From assembly GCA_030429495.1 (NCBI GenBank), contig JAUIFH010000002.1, positions 1 to 64,000 of the forward strand: a DNA stretch of 64,000 bases. The letters are read 5' to 3'. Positions 8,613 to 16,947 of the stretch are shown piece by piece. Made by a program: the position numbers and the translations under genes. Source of the DNA: Alphaproteobacteria bacterium. Lineage in GTDB: Bacteria > Pseudomonadota > Alphaproteobacteria > Rhodobacterales > Rhodobacteraceae. Position 1 is the stretch's first letter, and each line of letters opens with the position of its first letter. Under the pieces are notes generated by a model, which saw only the letters and a list, made by a program, of their open reading frames with translations, had not been told where the DNA came from and made no database searches.

Positions 8613-10976
8613 TCAATGCCCGTGTGCCATCGCGCCCTGCGCCATCTTCTCGCCAACCGGTTCGCCGCCCGAAGGCCCTGTCTCGACCCGATGGCCGTTC
8701 AGAAGCCGAAGCGCATTGGCGACCACCAGCAGGGACACGCCCACATCTGCGGCGATGGCGCCCCACATCGAGGCCATGCCGAACGCGGTCAATCCGACGA
8801 ACAGCGCCTTGGTCGCCAGCGAGATGCCGATGTTCTGGCGGATGATCGTCATGGCTCGGCGCGAATGGCTGATGAGCCAGGGCACCTTGCCGATGTCGTC
8901 CGTCATTAGCGCGATGTCGGCAGTCTCGATGGCCGCGTCCGATCCGACAGCACCCATGGCGATGGCATAGTGCGCCCGCGCCATGGCTGGCGCATCGTTC
9001 ACACCGTCACCGATCATAGCCACCATGTCGTGGTCGGCGACCAGTTCCTCGATGGCCGTCACCTTGTCCTCTGGCAAGAGTTCAGCGCGCACCTCGTCAA
9101 TGCCGACCTCGGCCGCCACAGCGCGTGCGGTGCGTTCGTTGTCGCCTGTCAGCATGATGATGGTCTTCACACCCTGCGCGTGAAGTCGCGCGACGATGCC
9201 CTTGGCATCCGGACGGATGCGGTCGCGCAGTTCCAGAACGCCGGTCACGCCGGTCTCGTCACCCACGGCCACGAGCGTGCTGCCAGCCCCTTCGATCCGA
9301 TCACGGAGATCACTCGGAATGGCGCTGCCGAAACCTTTCTCCTCGGCGAAACGATCCGAGCCCAGCCAGATGGAACGGCCATCGACACGACCTTCCAGTC
9401 CTCGCCCGGGCACAGTGCGCGTGTCCTCCGCCGCAGACACGGCGATGCCATCCGCTTCGGCCCGTGCGAGAATGGCGCGTGCGAGCGGGTGCGAGGACCG
9501 CGCCTCCAGGCCCGCCGCCAGCGTCATGAGATCACGTGCGGAGGCTCCGCCCAGCGGATGAATGGTAGCCACCTCGGGCTCGCCCATGGTGATCGTCCCG
9601 GTCTTGTCCATTGCCAGCGCCGTGGTGCGCCCCGGCGCTTCGACGTAGGCGCCGCCCTTGATGAGCACCCCCGCCCGCGCCGAGGCCGTGAGCGCCGCGA
9701 CGATGGAAACCGGCGTCGAAATGACCAGAGCGCATGGGCAGGCGATGACCAGAAGCACCAGCGCATTGTAGAACCAGTAATCCAAGGCGCCGCCAAGAAG
9801 GAGTGGCGGCACCAGCGCGATGGCGATCGCCAGAACCATCACGATCGGCGTGTAGATGCGCGCGAACTTCGCCACCCACTGCTCGACAGGCGCGCGGCGG
9901 GCATGGGCATCGCCCACCATGCGGATGATTTTCGCGAGCACCGTGTCCGACGCTGCCTTGGTCGCCCGCACTGTCAGCGTGCCCTCGCCGTTGATCGTGC
10001 CGGCATAGACTTCGTCGCCGGGTTCCTTGGGTATCAACGCGCTTTCGCCGGTGATCGGCGCTTGGTCGACAGCGCCAGCGCCCTCAATGACTTCACCATC
10101 GAGCGGAATGCGGTCGCCCCCTCTCACGATGAACTTTGCATCGACCGCTACGGCAGAGGCCGGGACGTCCGCTTCCGAGCCATCATCATAAAGCACCCGC
10201 GCCGTTGGCGGCGCGAGATCGAGGAGGGCAGAGACCGCGTTACGCGCACGGCCGACGCTCCAGCCCTCCAGGTAGAGCGAGAGCGAAAAGAAGAACGCGA
10301 CCGTCGCGGCCTCGAAAAACTCGCCGAGCCCGATTGCGCCGGCGACGGCCACAACCATCAGCAGGTTCATGTCGGGTGAAAGCCGTCGCGCCGAGGACCA
10401 TGCCTTGGGCGCCACGAGCCAGACACCAAAGAGGATCGCAACCGCGAAGAGCCCCGCTTCCGCCAAGGGCATCGACGCTTCGCCATGCCCCGCGAAAAGC
10501 CCGAGCGCCCCTCCTATTCCGGTCTCAACGATATGGTACAGGAAACCTGCCGCCCAGAATCCACCGCTCAGCGCGGTGAATCTCTTCTGACGCGCCAGAT
10601 GCGCCGCCTGATCTTCGGCCGCTTTGTCGGCATCCCACGGCTTTGCGCTCATCCCGGCGCTTCCGACCAGTTTTACGACTTCAGCTTCGGATAAGGCTCT
10701 TGCAGAATTGAGGATCGTCATCCGTCCGTTGATTACATCGAACGCAAGATGCTCGGTTCCGCCGACCTTCGGCCCCACGACCCGGTTCAGGATCGCCACC
10801 TCTTCGGCACAATCCAGACCGGAGACCTGGAAATGTCTTCCGCTGGTTGGCGCGGGGGATTGCGGAGCAATGTCTCCACACGTTCCCCCGCCCCGGCAAC
10901 CAGACGCCTCTTGGTCGTGGCCGCATTTCTCGGCATCTGCGTGGTCGTGATCGTGGTGGTGGTTTTCGGACGGCAT
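8613..10976 (-). CDS. zntA: Zn2+/Cd2+/Pb2+-exporting P1B-type ATPase
   Basis: This 787-aa inner-membrane pump starts with a His/Cys-rich metal-binding tail (HHHDHDHADAEKCGHD). A degenerate heavy-metal-associated domain with GLDCAEEV follows. Further on are the transmembrane CPC motif (413-415), the phosphorylation site DKTGT (Asp 457), a HP locus in ARSSHPLARAI and [14 protein letters not shown] with the His-rich tail and the CAEE HMA form point to divalent soft metals rather than Cu+. A MerR-type promoter with a 19-bp spacer lies just upstream (11009-11039). Its regulator is probably the MerR-like gene at 2618-3046. Confidence 0.9.
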   Translation of the reverse strand: MPSENHHHDHDHADAEKCGHDQEASGCRGGGTCGDIAPQSPAPTSGRHFQVSGLDCAEEVAILNRVVGPKVGGTEHLAFDVINGRMTILNSARALSEAEVVKLVGSAGMSAKPWDADKAAEDQAAHLARQKRFTALSGGFWAAGFLYHIVETGIGGALGLFAGHGEASMPLAEAGLFAVAILFGVWLVAPKAWSSARRLSPDMNLLMVVAVAGAIGLGEFFEAATVAFFFSLSLYLEGWSVGRARNAVSALLDLAPPTARVLYDDGSEADVPASAVAVDAKFIVRGGDRIPLDGEVIEGAGAVDQAPITGESALIPKEPGDEVYAGTINGEGTLTVRATKAASDTVLAKIIRMVGDAHARRAPVEQWVAKFARIYTPIVMVLAIAIALVPPLLLGGALDYWFYNALVLLVIACPCALVISTPVSIVAALTASARAGVLIKGGAYVEAPGRTTALAMDKTGTITMGEPEVATIHPLGGASARDLMTLAAGLEARSSHPLARAILARAEADGIAVSAAEDTRTVPGRGLEGRVDGRSIWLGSDRFAEEKGFGSAIPSDLRDRIEGAGSTLVAVGDETGVTGVLELRDRIRPDAKGIVARLHAQGVKTIIMLTGDNERTARAVAAEVGIDEVRAELLPEDKVTAIEELVADHDMVAMIGDGVNDAPAMARAHYAIAMGAVGSDAAIETADIALMTDDIGKVPWLISHSRRAMTIIRQNIGISLATKALFVGLTAFGMASMWGAIAADVGVSLLVVANALRLLNGHRVETGPSGGEPVGEKMAQGAMAHGH

Positions 10977-11008
10977 GAACTGACCTCGGGATTCGGTGAG
11001 ATCAGACG

Positions 11009-11039
11009 GACATAGCCCCTACAGCAACTAGAGCTTCAA
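11009..11039 (-). promoter_or_regulatory. MerR-type promoter of the zntA-like gene
   Basis: On the minus strand TTGAAG (11034-11039) and TATGTC (11009-11014) are 19 bp apart. The dyad CTACAGCAACTAGAG (11019-11033) lies against the -35 box. The -10 box is about 33 bases before the ATG. This is the standard geometry for a promoter that is underwound by a metal-bound MerR-family activator. Confidence 0.8.
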
Positions 11040-11158
11040 GAGGCTAGATGCGTTTCTTGATCAGAAGGGGGAAATGCCCCACACAGACAAGGATCGCGCG
11101 CTCTGCTTGAAGCTGGAGATAGCGGATGACAGATTACTCAGGAGGAAACAAACATGAA

Positions 11159-11446
11159 ATGACAGAGGTTTGGATGCAGAAACGAACTGTAAGTCTTGCG
11201 ACAGCACTGCTGATCACTGCCGGGTGTACGGCGCAACCGATCGACCCCGTGAACGCCACGAGCCGGATCGGGAATGTCTCTGAAGCGGTCGTCGCACTCG
11301 CCGCTCCCGGCCAGGACCTCGCGTCGGCACGGCTTGTGCCAGAAGATGGCTGCTACTGGTATGAGCATCGCGGGCCGGTCGAAACGACCCTGGTGCCCCT
11401 TCGCAGCGTCAACGGAAATCCAATCTGTACCGCTCGCGACACGTAG
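11159..11446 (+). CDS. small putative lipoprotein, family unknown
   Basis: The product is about 95 aa. After MQKRTVSLATALLITAGC a lipobox-like LITAGC suggests export and lipidation, with a mature part of about 70 aa that has two cysteines and a GCYWYEHRGPVETTLVPLR stretch. I do not recognise a family. Start choice is unusual: a good Shine-Dalgarno (AGGAGG, 11140-11145) precedes a three-codon mini-frame ATGAAATGA at 11154, whose stop overlaps the ATG at 11159. ATG 11174 is another option that places the signal peptide at the very N-terminus. Confidence 0.6.
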   Translation: MTEVWMQKRTVSLATALLITAGCTAQPIDPVNATSRIGNVSEAVVALAAPGQDLASARLVPEDGCYWYEHRGPVETTLVPLRSVNGNPICTARDT

Positions 11447-11495
11447 TCTCGAGACGAGGCAACACGACTCCCGCTTCCAATTCGGGGCTGTCGGC

Positions 11496-12161
11496 TCAAC
11501 TCTGCGCAGTCACGCTGTCCTCGGCGGAATAGAGGAACGCTGTCGAACCGATCGCGACCTTCGGGTAGAGGCCGTTGATATGGGCCATGACCATCCGGAC
11601 GCATCCCGAACTTGCCCGGGTTCCGATAGAACGTGGATGCGGCGTCCCATGGATTCTCAGATAGGTATCCCGATCCCCGACATAGAGGTAGAGCGCGCGC
11701 GACCCGAGCGCGTTGCGCGGCCCGGGCTCCATGCCATCCTCATACTGTGCGTAGATCTCCGGTTCCCGCTCGATCATGCTTTGAGTCGGCGTCCAGTGCG
11801 GCCATTCGACCTTGCGCCGGATCGAGTAGACTCCGGGCTCGTAAAGGTCACCTCGTCCGATGGCCACCCCGTAGCGCAATGCCGTGCCGCCTTCCTCGAT
11901 GTGGTAAAGGTATCGGGCGACGGCATCCACGTGAATGTCGCCCGGCACGAGCCCAGCGTTTGCAATGACCCGCTGAGGCAGGAATCGAGGGTGCAGGCCC
12001 CACGGGTTGGACGTCGCCGGGTCGTAGCCTGAGGGCGTGACTTGCGCGTCCCATGCGGTTTTTTCCGCATCGTTGGGCCAAGTCCCGGCAACGAGAGGAC
12101 CTGCTACCGACGCTGAAAACAGCGCGGTGGTTGTCTGGACGAAATGGCGTCTTGTCAGCAT
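11496..12161 (-). CDS. exported L,D-transpeptidase (ErfK/YbiS-like)
   Basis: This 221-aa protein has a twin-arginine-like signal (TRRHFVQTTTALFSASVAG). The YkuD catalytic core is complete: RIHGTPHPRSIGTRASSGCV, with His and the Cys of SSGCVRM, and GEPGVYSIRRKVEWPHW-like strands earlier (DLYEPGVYSIRRK). This family attaches Braun-type lipoprotein or makes 3-3 cross-links in the periplasm. ATG 12161 follows AGGAAAG at good spacing. About 115 bases further up lies a MerR-type promoter (12283-12313), so this gene may be metal-induced. It is the second YkuD enzyme within 4 kb. Confidence 0.86.
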   Translation of the reverse strand: MLTRRHFVQTTTALFSASVAGPLVAGTWPNDAEKTAWDAQVTPSGYDPATSNPWGLHPRFLPQRVIANAGLVPGDIHVDAVARYLYHIEEGGTALRYGVAIGRGDLYEPGVYSIRRKVEWPHWTPTQSMIEREPEIYAQYEDGMEPGPRNALGSRALYLYVGDRDTYLRIHGTPHPRSIGTRASSGCVRMVMAHINGLYPKVAIGSTAFLYSAEDSVTAQS

Positions 12162-12282
12162 CTTTCCTGATCCCCTCACGAGTTGGACAGCAGCCTGAGC
12201 CACGCCATGAACGATTTGCTCTTCGTCCAGGAATGAGTAAGGCTGGTATCGACTACGTCCCAGGCGTCGTTCTTTGTCTTTG

Positions 12283-12313
12283 GTCCTAACTCCTAAAGCT
12301 CCTAGAAGTTCAA
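12283..12313 (-). promoter_or_regulatory. MerR-type promoter upstream of the L,D-transpeptidase
   Basis: On the minus strand TTGAAC (12308-12313) and TAGGAC (12283-12288) are separated by exactly 19 bp. The spacer carries an interrupted dyad with arms ACTCCTA (12289-12295) and TAGAAGT (12303-12309), six of seven positions paired. The dyad differs from the CTACAG type near zntA and from the CueR type near copA, so the cognate regulator is unclear. Confidence 0.55.
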
Positions 12314-12539
12314 GAAAAATCTCTGTTACTAGGATACGTCGGTGGCCCTTGGATCTATCCGATCCGTCCCCTTCTTGTCGTTTGATCGCAATTGTTTTTG
12401 CCGGCAATGGGGTTTATCGGACGGCCAAAAGACGTTGCATCGCTTCGAGAAGGTGCTGGGGTGACCGAGCGCCGCGGGAATACAATCCGCCGTCCGGTCT
12501 TGGCGTCGCCCTGCTGACCGCGATGCACCTGACCCAGGG

Positions 12540-12737
12540 TATCGAAGTGGGGCGAGTTCCTGCCGCCGCCGGATATCACCTTTGTTTCTCGCACGCGGCA
12601 CAAAAACAGGACCGCCCGAGTAAAGGTAAAGGCACTGGTCGGGGAAATCGCGCGTGAATTCCAAACAGCCGACTTGTTGCGAGCGGCAGGATGTTACCGA
12701 AACCAGGCCTTTGATTCCTCATCACAAACGGAAGCAA
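12540..12737 (+). pseudogene. 3' remnant of a gene cut by the IS481-type element
   Basis: One rightward frame starting inside this stretch has protein-like content (FLPPPDITFVSRTRHKNRTA, then VKALVGEIAREFQTADLL). It runs without a start straight into the TGTAGG border of the insertion element, where it meets a stop. The wording resembles the C-terminal end of LysR-type regulators, but that is a weak impression. No upstream part of such a gene is present in 12314-12539, where I see no gene. Confidence 0.3.
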
Positions 12738-13015
12738 TGTAGGATCGTACGATTCAGCGAGACATCTTCGATAATCTCCATTTCGGAGAGGGTGGGTGTA
12801 TTCGATGATCAGCGATCAGCGCGAGATCCGTCGCATGCGGCGCATTCTTGAGCATGCCGAAGCGACCGGGAATGTTGGCAAGACCTGCAGGTATCCTGGG
12901 ATCGGCCGCGCCAGCTTCTATCGATGGCGACATGTCTACCAGGCGCAGGGAGAAGCCGGGCTGACCAATAAACGGTCGGCGCCACACAATCATCCCAATA
13001 AGACCGCCGCCGGCG
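12738..13015 (+). pseudogene. IS481-family transposase, N-terminal fragment
   Basis: A TGT-starting terminal sequence (TGTAGGATCGTACGATTCAG, from 12738) precedes a reading frame from about 12805. Its first 65-70 residues match the helix-turn-helix N-terminus of IS481-type transposases: ATGNVGKTCRYPGIGRASFY, RWRHVYQAQGEAGLTNKR. Homology stops near 13015. The frame continues into unrelated sequence, and the DDE catalytic part and right inverted repeat are absent. This is an inactive remnant marking a past insertion or recombination. Confidence 0.75.
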
Positions 13016-13152
13016 GTCGCGATGGCGAAGGGCGCACCTATGTCAGTCAGAGCCGCCGCGCCGCTGGCGTCATTGGCGACCAGCTGCCGGTTGGCATGGG
13101 TGCAGCGCTGGAAGCCGATGCCGATGCAGTTCAGGGCCGCGCCGAGGGTCAG

Positions 13153-13173
13153 CTACAGCAACTAGAGCTTTAA
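13153..13173 (-). promoter_or_regulatory. orphan MerR-type operator copy
   Basis: CTACAGCAACTAGAGCTT at 13153-13170 is identical over 18 bases to the zntA operator (11019-11036) and in the same orientation, with a -35-like TTAAAG on the minus strand (13168-13173). The expected -10 position, 19 bases on, holds unrelated GC-rich sequence. It therefore looks like the surviving half of a metal promoter whose gene was lost. The region between it and the transposase fragment (13016-13152) holds no gene I can name. Confidence 0.6.
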
Positions 13174-13219
13174 GGGCAAAGCGGAGCAAAGCCTGAAACT
13201 CCGTCCAGCCGGCCGCCCC

Positions 13220-13948
13220 TCATCCGATGCGCGCGAGGATCGGGAAGGCGTCGAGCAGCCAGTAGGACAGGGCACTGAGCCTGCCGGTCATCATCGCGAC
13301 GCCCATCAGGATCATGACGCCTCCTGCTGCCTGGTGAAGCCGGCGTCCGATACGCCCCAAGTGCCTTAGCCGTCCGGCGAGCCTGTCGGTGAAGCCCGCG
13401 ACGATCAGGAACGGCACACCGAGCCCTGCCGAGTAGACCGCGAGCAGGGCCACGCCCTCGCCGACTGTCGCGCTCGCCGCGCTGGCCGTCAGGATGGCGC
13501 CGAGGATGGGGCCGATGCATGGTGTCCAGCCGAACCCGAAGGCGAGGCCGAGCACGTAGGCGCCGACCGGCTCTCCCCCCGGCAGGTCGACATGAAAGCG
13601 CAAATCCCGCTGCATGGCTGAGAGACGCGCCGCCCCGATCATGAACAGCCCGAACAGGATCACGATGGCGCCACCGACGAGGTTGAGCTCGTAGCGCCAG
13701 CGCAGCAGGCCCTGACCGAGCGCCGTGGCCGAGGCGCCGAGGGTGATGAAGATGGTCGAGAAGCCGAGAACGAAGCAGAAGCTGAGCCAGACCGCCCGAC
13801 CGCGGGACGCCGCCGCCGCGCCCGAGACCGTGCGCCCGGCGATATAGGAGACGTAGCCGGGCACCAGCGGCAGCACGCAGGGCGACACGAAAGAAATCGC
13901 CCCGGCCAGGAGCGCGGCGAAAAGTCCGAGGAGGGAAAGCTCGACCAT
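13220..13948 (-). CDS. ccdA: CcdA-type cytochrome c biogenesis/thiol-electron transfer membrane protein
   Basis: This 242-aa protein has six membrane helices. Conserved cysteines occur in ISFVSPCVLPLVPGYVSYIA (helix 1) and FGFGWTPCIGPILGAIL (helix 4), the pair that carries electrons from cytoplasmic thioredoxin to periplasmic thiol proteins. The length fits the short CcdA form of the DsbD family. It is the last gene of the leftward copper/thiol cluster, overlapping the preceding gene at ATGA. It would supply reductant to the TlpA, DsbE, ScsC and SCO proteins encoded upstream. Confidence 0.9.
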   Translation of the reverse strand: MVELSLLGLFAALLAGAISFVSPCVLPLVPGYVSYIAGRTVSGAAAASRGRAVWLSFCFVLGFSTIFITLGASATALGQGLLRWRYELNLVGGAIVILFGLFMIGAARLSAMQRDLRFHVDLPGGEPVGAYVLGLAFGFGWTPCIGPILGAILTASAASATVGEGVALLAVYSAGLGVPFLIVAGFTDRLAGRLRHLGRIGRRLHQAAGGVMILMGVAMMTGRLSALSYWLLDAFPILARIG

Positions 13949-14439
13949 CAGCGGCCCCTTACGTTGATCAGATCGCGCGGCCGGAATCCCAGTGCGGCCA
14001 TGTAAGCGGTCGACGGAACCACGACCCACTGGAGCAGTGGTGTCAGCCCCGCGTCGAGCACCGGAACGACGGGCATGATGTCGCGATAGGCCCAGGCCGC
14101 GCGGATGACGATGTTCAGCCATTCGCTGAAGACCGTGTAGGTGACGCCGAGGATCAGTGCCACGCCCAAGACCCATCGCACGCGCTCGAAGGGCCAAGCC
14201 GAGCTTCCAACGACGAACAGCGACAGAAGCATGGTGCTCATCGCGATGAGAAGATCACCACCGGTGCAGTGCAGGATGGCGAAGCCGATTTCGCGCCAGC
14301 TGTCCTCAACCCAGATCGTATAGAGCGGGATATGACCGGTTTCCCATATGAGATGCCCGAGGGCTGAGAAAAGAATATAGCGGCGAAGGACCCTGATCCA
14401 GTTCTGGCCTTCGAACTCGACACTCGCGGCGGAAGTCAT
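13948..14439 (-). CDS. conserved four-helix membrane protein of unknown function
   Basis: The product is 163 aa if the ATG at 14439 is used. That ATG overlaps the stop of the upstream SCO-like gene, which supports it. About four hydrophobic helices are visible (for example LLIAMSTMLLSLFVVGSSAW and WVLGVALILGVTYTVFSEW), with an acidic/His N-terminal loop (LGHLIWETGHIPLYTIWVED). No family is recognised. Position between an SCO-like protein and CcdA suggests a role in copper or thiol handling at the inner membrane. Confidence 0.75.
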   Translation of the reverse strand: MTSAASVEFEGQNWIRVLRRYILFSALGHLIWETGHIPLYTIWVEDSWREIGFAILHCTGGDLLIAMSTMLLSLFVVGSSAWPFERVRWVLGVALILGVTYTVFSEWLNIVIRAAWAYRDIMPVVPVLDAGLTPLLQWVVVPSTAYMAALGFRPRDLINVRGR

Positions 14440-15047
14440 CGGAATGCCTCCAGAAGGCTGTCCCAAAACCCCGGCTCGGGCGGGCGCGCATTGGTCAGGC
14501 CGTTGATGTAGAGGATCATGTTGACATGGCCGAACTGCGTGCCGTGGAAGATGCCTGCATGGCGTCCACGTCGGTCGATCACGTGTATCTGCGGGCCGCC
14601 CCCGCTGCGCGAGGAAAGCGCCGCAAATCGCGCGACGAGCGACGCCACGGTCGCCTCACCCGCCGGCGTGACGGTGACGAGATTGAGTTCGGAAGCCGCC
14701 GCGCCTCCGCCGCCCGCGTTCGCGATCCCGACGAACATCACCATGTCGCGCATCGGCGTGATGTTCACCGCGTCCCGAACCCTGGACAGCAATGCCTGCG
14801 GCTCGTCGCAAGGCGAGCCGCAATCTTCGGGGACGAAGCTCAGAACGACGATCTTGTCCTCGAACCGGTCGAGGTCGAAGGCGCCGCCTGAAGCATCGCG
14901 CAGCGCGAGGTCGGGCAGCCGTCGGAGGTCGGTCGCCTCGAAAGCGGGCTCCTTTGTCATCATGACCTCATCGAGCCGGTCCTCCGGGTGATGGGCGAAC
15001 GCCGGGCCGGACATGAGCATCGCCGCGAAGAAAAGAGCCGCCCTCAT
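14436..15047 (-). CDS. SCO1/thioredoxin-fold periplasmic protein
   Basis: This 203-aa protein starts with a signal peptide ending MSGPAFAHH. The thioredoxin-like fold shows KIVVLSFVPEDCGSPCDEPQ, where CGSPC replaces the usual SCO CPDVC but keeps two cysteines three apart. A later GRHAGIFHGTQFGHVNMILY holds His residues near the position of the SCO copper His. It may carry copper or act as a thiol oxidoreductase for cytochrome oxidase assembly. ATG 15047 follows the PCuAC stop closely. Confidence 0.75.
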   Translation of the reverse strand: MRAALFFAAMLMSGPAFAHHPEDRLDEVMMTKEPAFEATDLRRLPDLALRDASGGAFDLDRFEDKIVVLSFVPEDCGSPCDEPQALLSRVRDAVNITPMRDMVMFVGIANAGGGGAAASELNLVTVTPAGEATVASLVARFAALSSRSGGGPQIHVIDRRGRHAGIFHGTQFGHVNMILYINGLTNARPPEPGFWDSLLEAFR

Positions 15048-15049
15048 GG

Positions 15050-15487
15050 TCACTCCCCCGCCGGTCCGGTCGCGCCGGGGCCAAGCACGGGTACGTCCAC
15101 CGTTAATTCTCCCGCAGTTTCCAGGACGAGTGTCAGGGGGAAATGTTCGCCTTCCTCGAGTTTGCGCGACAGGTCCATCAGCATCAGGTGCATGTCGCCT
15201 GGCGCAAATGTCACAGGCACTCCCGGGGCAAGCTCCAGCGCGTCCACTGGCACCATGCGGCTGACACCCGCGCCGTCCGTCTCGACCCCGTGCATCATCA
15301 CCTGCCCGGCCACTGGCGTCGTGACGCCGATCACTCGATCGGCCCGGTCGCTGGTCAGCGTGAGATAGGCGGCGGCGGGACGCGAGGCGAGGATGCTGGC
15401 ACGCGCCCACGGGTCCGTCACTGCGACCTCGGCCCGCGCAGCGTATGGCAATGCGGCGGCGAGTATCATTCCGGCGAGAAGCTTCAT
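15050..15487 (-). CDS. PCu(A)C periplasmic copper chaperone
   Basis: This 145-aa protein has a signal peptide ending AARAE. The family motif, with Met/His ligands spaced along the chain, is present: GQVMMHGVETDGAGVSRM and, about 20 residues on, APGDMHLMLMDL. PCuAC proteins bind Cu(I) in the periplasm and pass it, with SCO, to the CuA centre of cytochrome oxidase. The gene overlaps the upstream SCO gene at its start and precedes the SCO-like gene, matching the known PCuAC-SCO pairing. Confidence 0.9.
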   Translation of the reverse strand: MKLLAGMILAAALPYAARAEVAVTDPWARASILASRPAAAYLTLTSDRADRVIGVTTPVAGQVMMHGVETDGAGVSRMVPVDALELAPGVPVTFAPGDMHLMLMDLSRKLEEGEHFPLTLVLETAGELTVDVPVLGPGATGPAGE

Positions 15488-16128
15488 TACTGTCTGTCGT
15501 CCTTTGCGATCCGCATTTGAATTTCCTCGGCCAGCGCCTCCGGCGGCTGATCACCCTCGCGGAAGACGGCCTCGAAACGTCCGCCCGGGCGCATCAGGTA
15601 GATGTAGCCGGAATGCGCCATAAGGTAGCCGTTCGGCGCGGCCGTATCTTCACGCTGCTCGAAGTAGACCTTGAACTCCTGCGCCGCCGCGGCGACCTGC
15701 TCCGGGCTTCCGGTCAATCCGACGAGGCGGGGATGGAAGGCCGAGACATACTCCGCCATCACGTCGACCGTGTCGCGCACCGGATCGACGGTGATGAAGA
15801 GCGGCGCGACACTATCGGCGCGCTCACCGAGACTGTCGAGCACGCCCGCCATGTAGGCCAGCGTGGTCGGACAGATGTCGGGGCAATGGGTGAAGCCGAA
15901 GAAGACCAGCTGCCAGCGCCCGGAGAAGTCGACTTCGGTGACGGCGCGGCCACGGTGGTCCACCAGCGAGAATTTCGAGCGTACCAAGGCTTCGCCGCTG
16001 ACCTGGACATTGTGCGGTTGCCGGGACGCATATTCACGCAACAGGAATGCCCCGCCGAGCGAAGCGGAAAGCAATGCGACGCTTCCCCACAGGACGATAC
16101 GGAGGATGCGAGTTCTGGCGGGAGCCAT
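15487..16128 (-). CDS. SCO1/SenC family copper metallochaperone
   Basis: This 213-aa protein has an N-terminal membrane anchor (VLWGSVALLSASLGGAFLL). The thioredoxin fold carries FFGFTHCPDICPTTLAYM, the canonical CPDIC copper site, DPVRDT and NGYLMAHSGYIYLM with the third ligand His. It would deliver copper to cytochrome oxidase or act as a periplasmic redox chaperone. It is followed immediately by the PCuAC gene, and the upstream DsbA-like gene ends one base before it. Confidence 0.92.
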   Translation of the reverse strand: MAPARTRILRIVLWGSVALLSASLGGAFLLREYASRQPHNVQVSGEALVRSKFSLVDHRGRAVTEVDFSGRWQLVFFGFTHCPDICPTTLAYMAGVLDSLGERADSVAPLFITVDPVRDTVDVMAEYVSAFHPRLVGLTGSPEQVAAAAQEFKVYFEQREDTAAPNGYLMAHSGYIYLMRPGGRFEAVFREGDQPPEALAEEIQMRIAKDDRQ

Positions 16129-16129
16129 C

Positions 16130-16894
16130 TTATCGCTCTCCTTCCTGGCCGCCGGCTTCGGCGATCAGATCGGCGAGATCCTCTTTCGTCATCAGGCCCG
16201 GAACCAGGGTTTCGCCAATCACGAAGGATGGCGTGCCGGTGATCCCGAGCTGCTGGGCCAGCGTGCGGGATTGCGCCAGATGGGCATCGACCTCGGCAGC
16301 GCCCATATCCGCCTGCAGCCGGTCGTAGTTCAGTCCCGCCTGCTCGGCCGCACGCCGGATGGTAGCGACGTTCGCGCGCGGCTGGGCCATCAATGCCTCA
16401 TGGAACGCCGCGTAGCTGCCTTGAGCGCGGGCGGCGAGCGAGGCACGCGCCGCCTCTTCGGAATCCGCTCCAAGGACCGGCCATTCGCGCATGACCACGC
16501 GCAAGTCGGGGTTCTCCTCGATGAGCGACATCACGATCGGCGCCGAACGCCGGCAATAGGGGCAGTTGTAGTCGAAGAATTCGACCACAATACTTTGTCC
16601 GTCCGGATTTCCCAGCACCGGTGCGTTCGGATCGGCCCGCAGATCATTCGCAAGGGCCGCGATCGTCTCGCGGCGCCGGGACTCGGCGTCAGCCTGGGCC
16701 TGCTCCTGATAGGCAATGATCGCCTCGACAATGACCGCCGGATTGTCGCGGATGGTCTCGAGGATCAGAGCGCGCACGGCATCCTGCTCCACCTCGGTCA
16801 GCGGCGAGGATTGCTGCGCCGCCGCAGGCAGGACGTGCAGTGCGAACGCGAGCAACAGGGCGCTCGGCCTCAATGATTGTCTGACATTCATCAC
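16130..16894 (-). CDS. DsbA-family thiol oxidoreductase/isomerase (ScsC-like)
   Basis: This 254-aa exported protein has a signal peptide ending LPAAAQQ. An N-terminal helical segment (VRALILETIRDNPAVIVEAI) is of the kind that trimerises ScsC/Com1-type proteins. The DsbA fold follows with EFFDYNCPYCRRSAPIVM (CPYC active site) and cis-Pro in GITGTPSFVIGE. ScsC-type proteins repair or protect thiols under copper stress, which fits the neighbouring copper genes. ATG 16891, one codon on, is an equally possible start. Confidence 0.88.
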   Translation of the reverse strand: MMNVRQSLRPSALLLAFALHVLPAAAQQSSPLTEVEQDAVRALILETIRDNPAVIVEAIIAYQEQAQADAESRRRETIAALANDLRADPNAPVLGNPDGQSIVVEFFDYNCPYCRRSAPIVMSLIEENPDLRVVMREWPVLGADSEEAARASLAARAQGSYAAFHEALMAQPRANVATIRRAAEQAGLNYDRLQADMGAAEVDAHLAQSRTLAQQLGITGTPSFVIGETLVPGLMTKEDLADLIAEAGGQEGER

Positions 16895-16947
16895 GATCTC
16901 CGATGGTCGTTGAGTTGCGCCGCCCTTTCAGGCCCGGCGTTGATCGA

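Noticed and set aside
8970-10379. A 469-codon rightward frame opposite the zinc ATPase
   Set aside because: It is antisense to an intact P-type ATPase and has low-complexity Arg/His-rich content.
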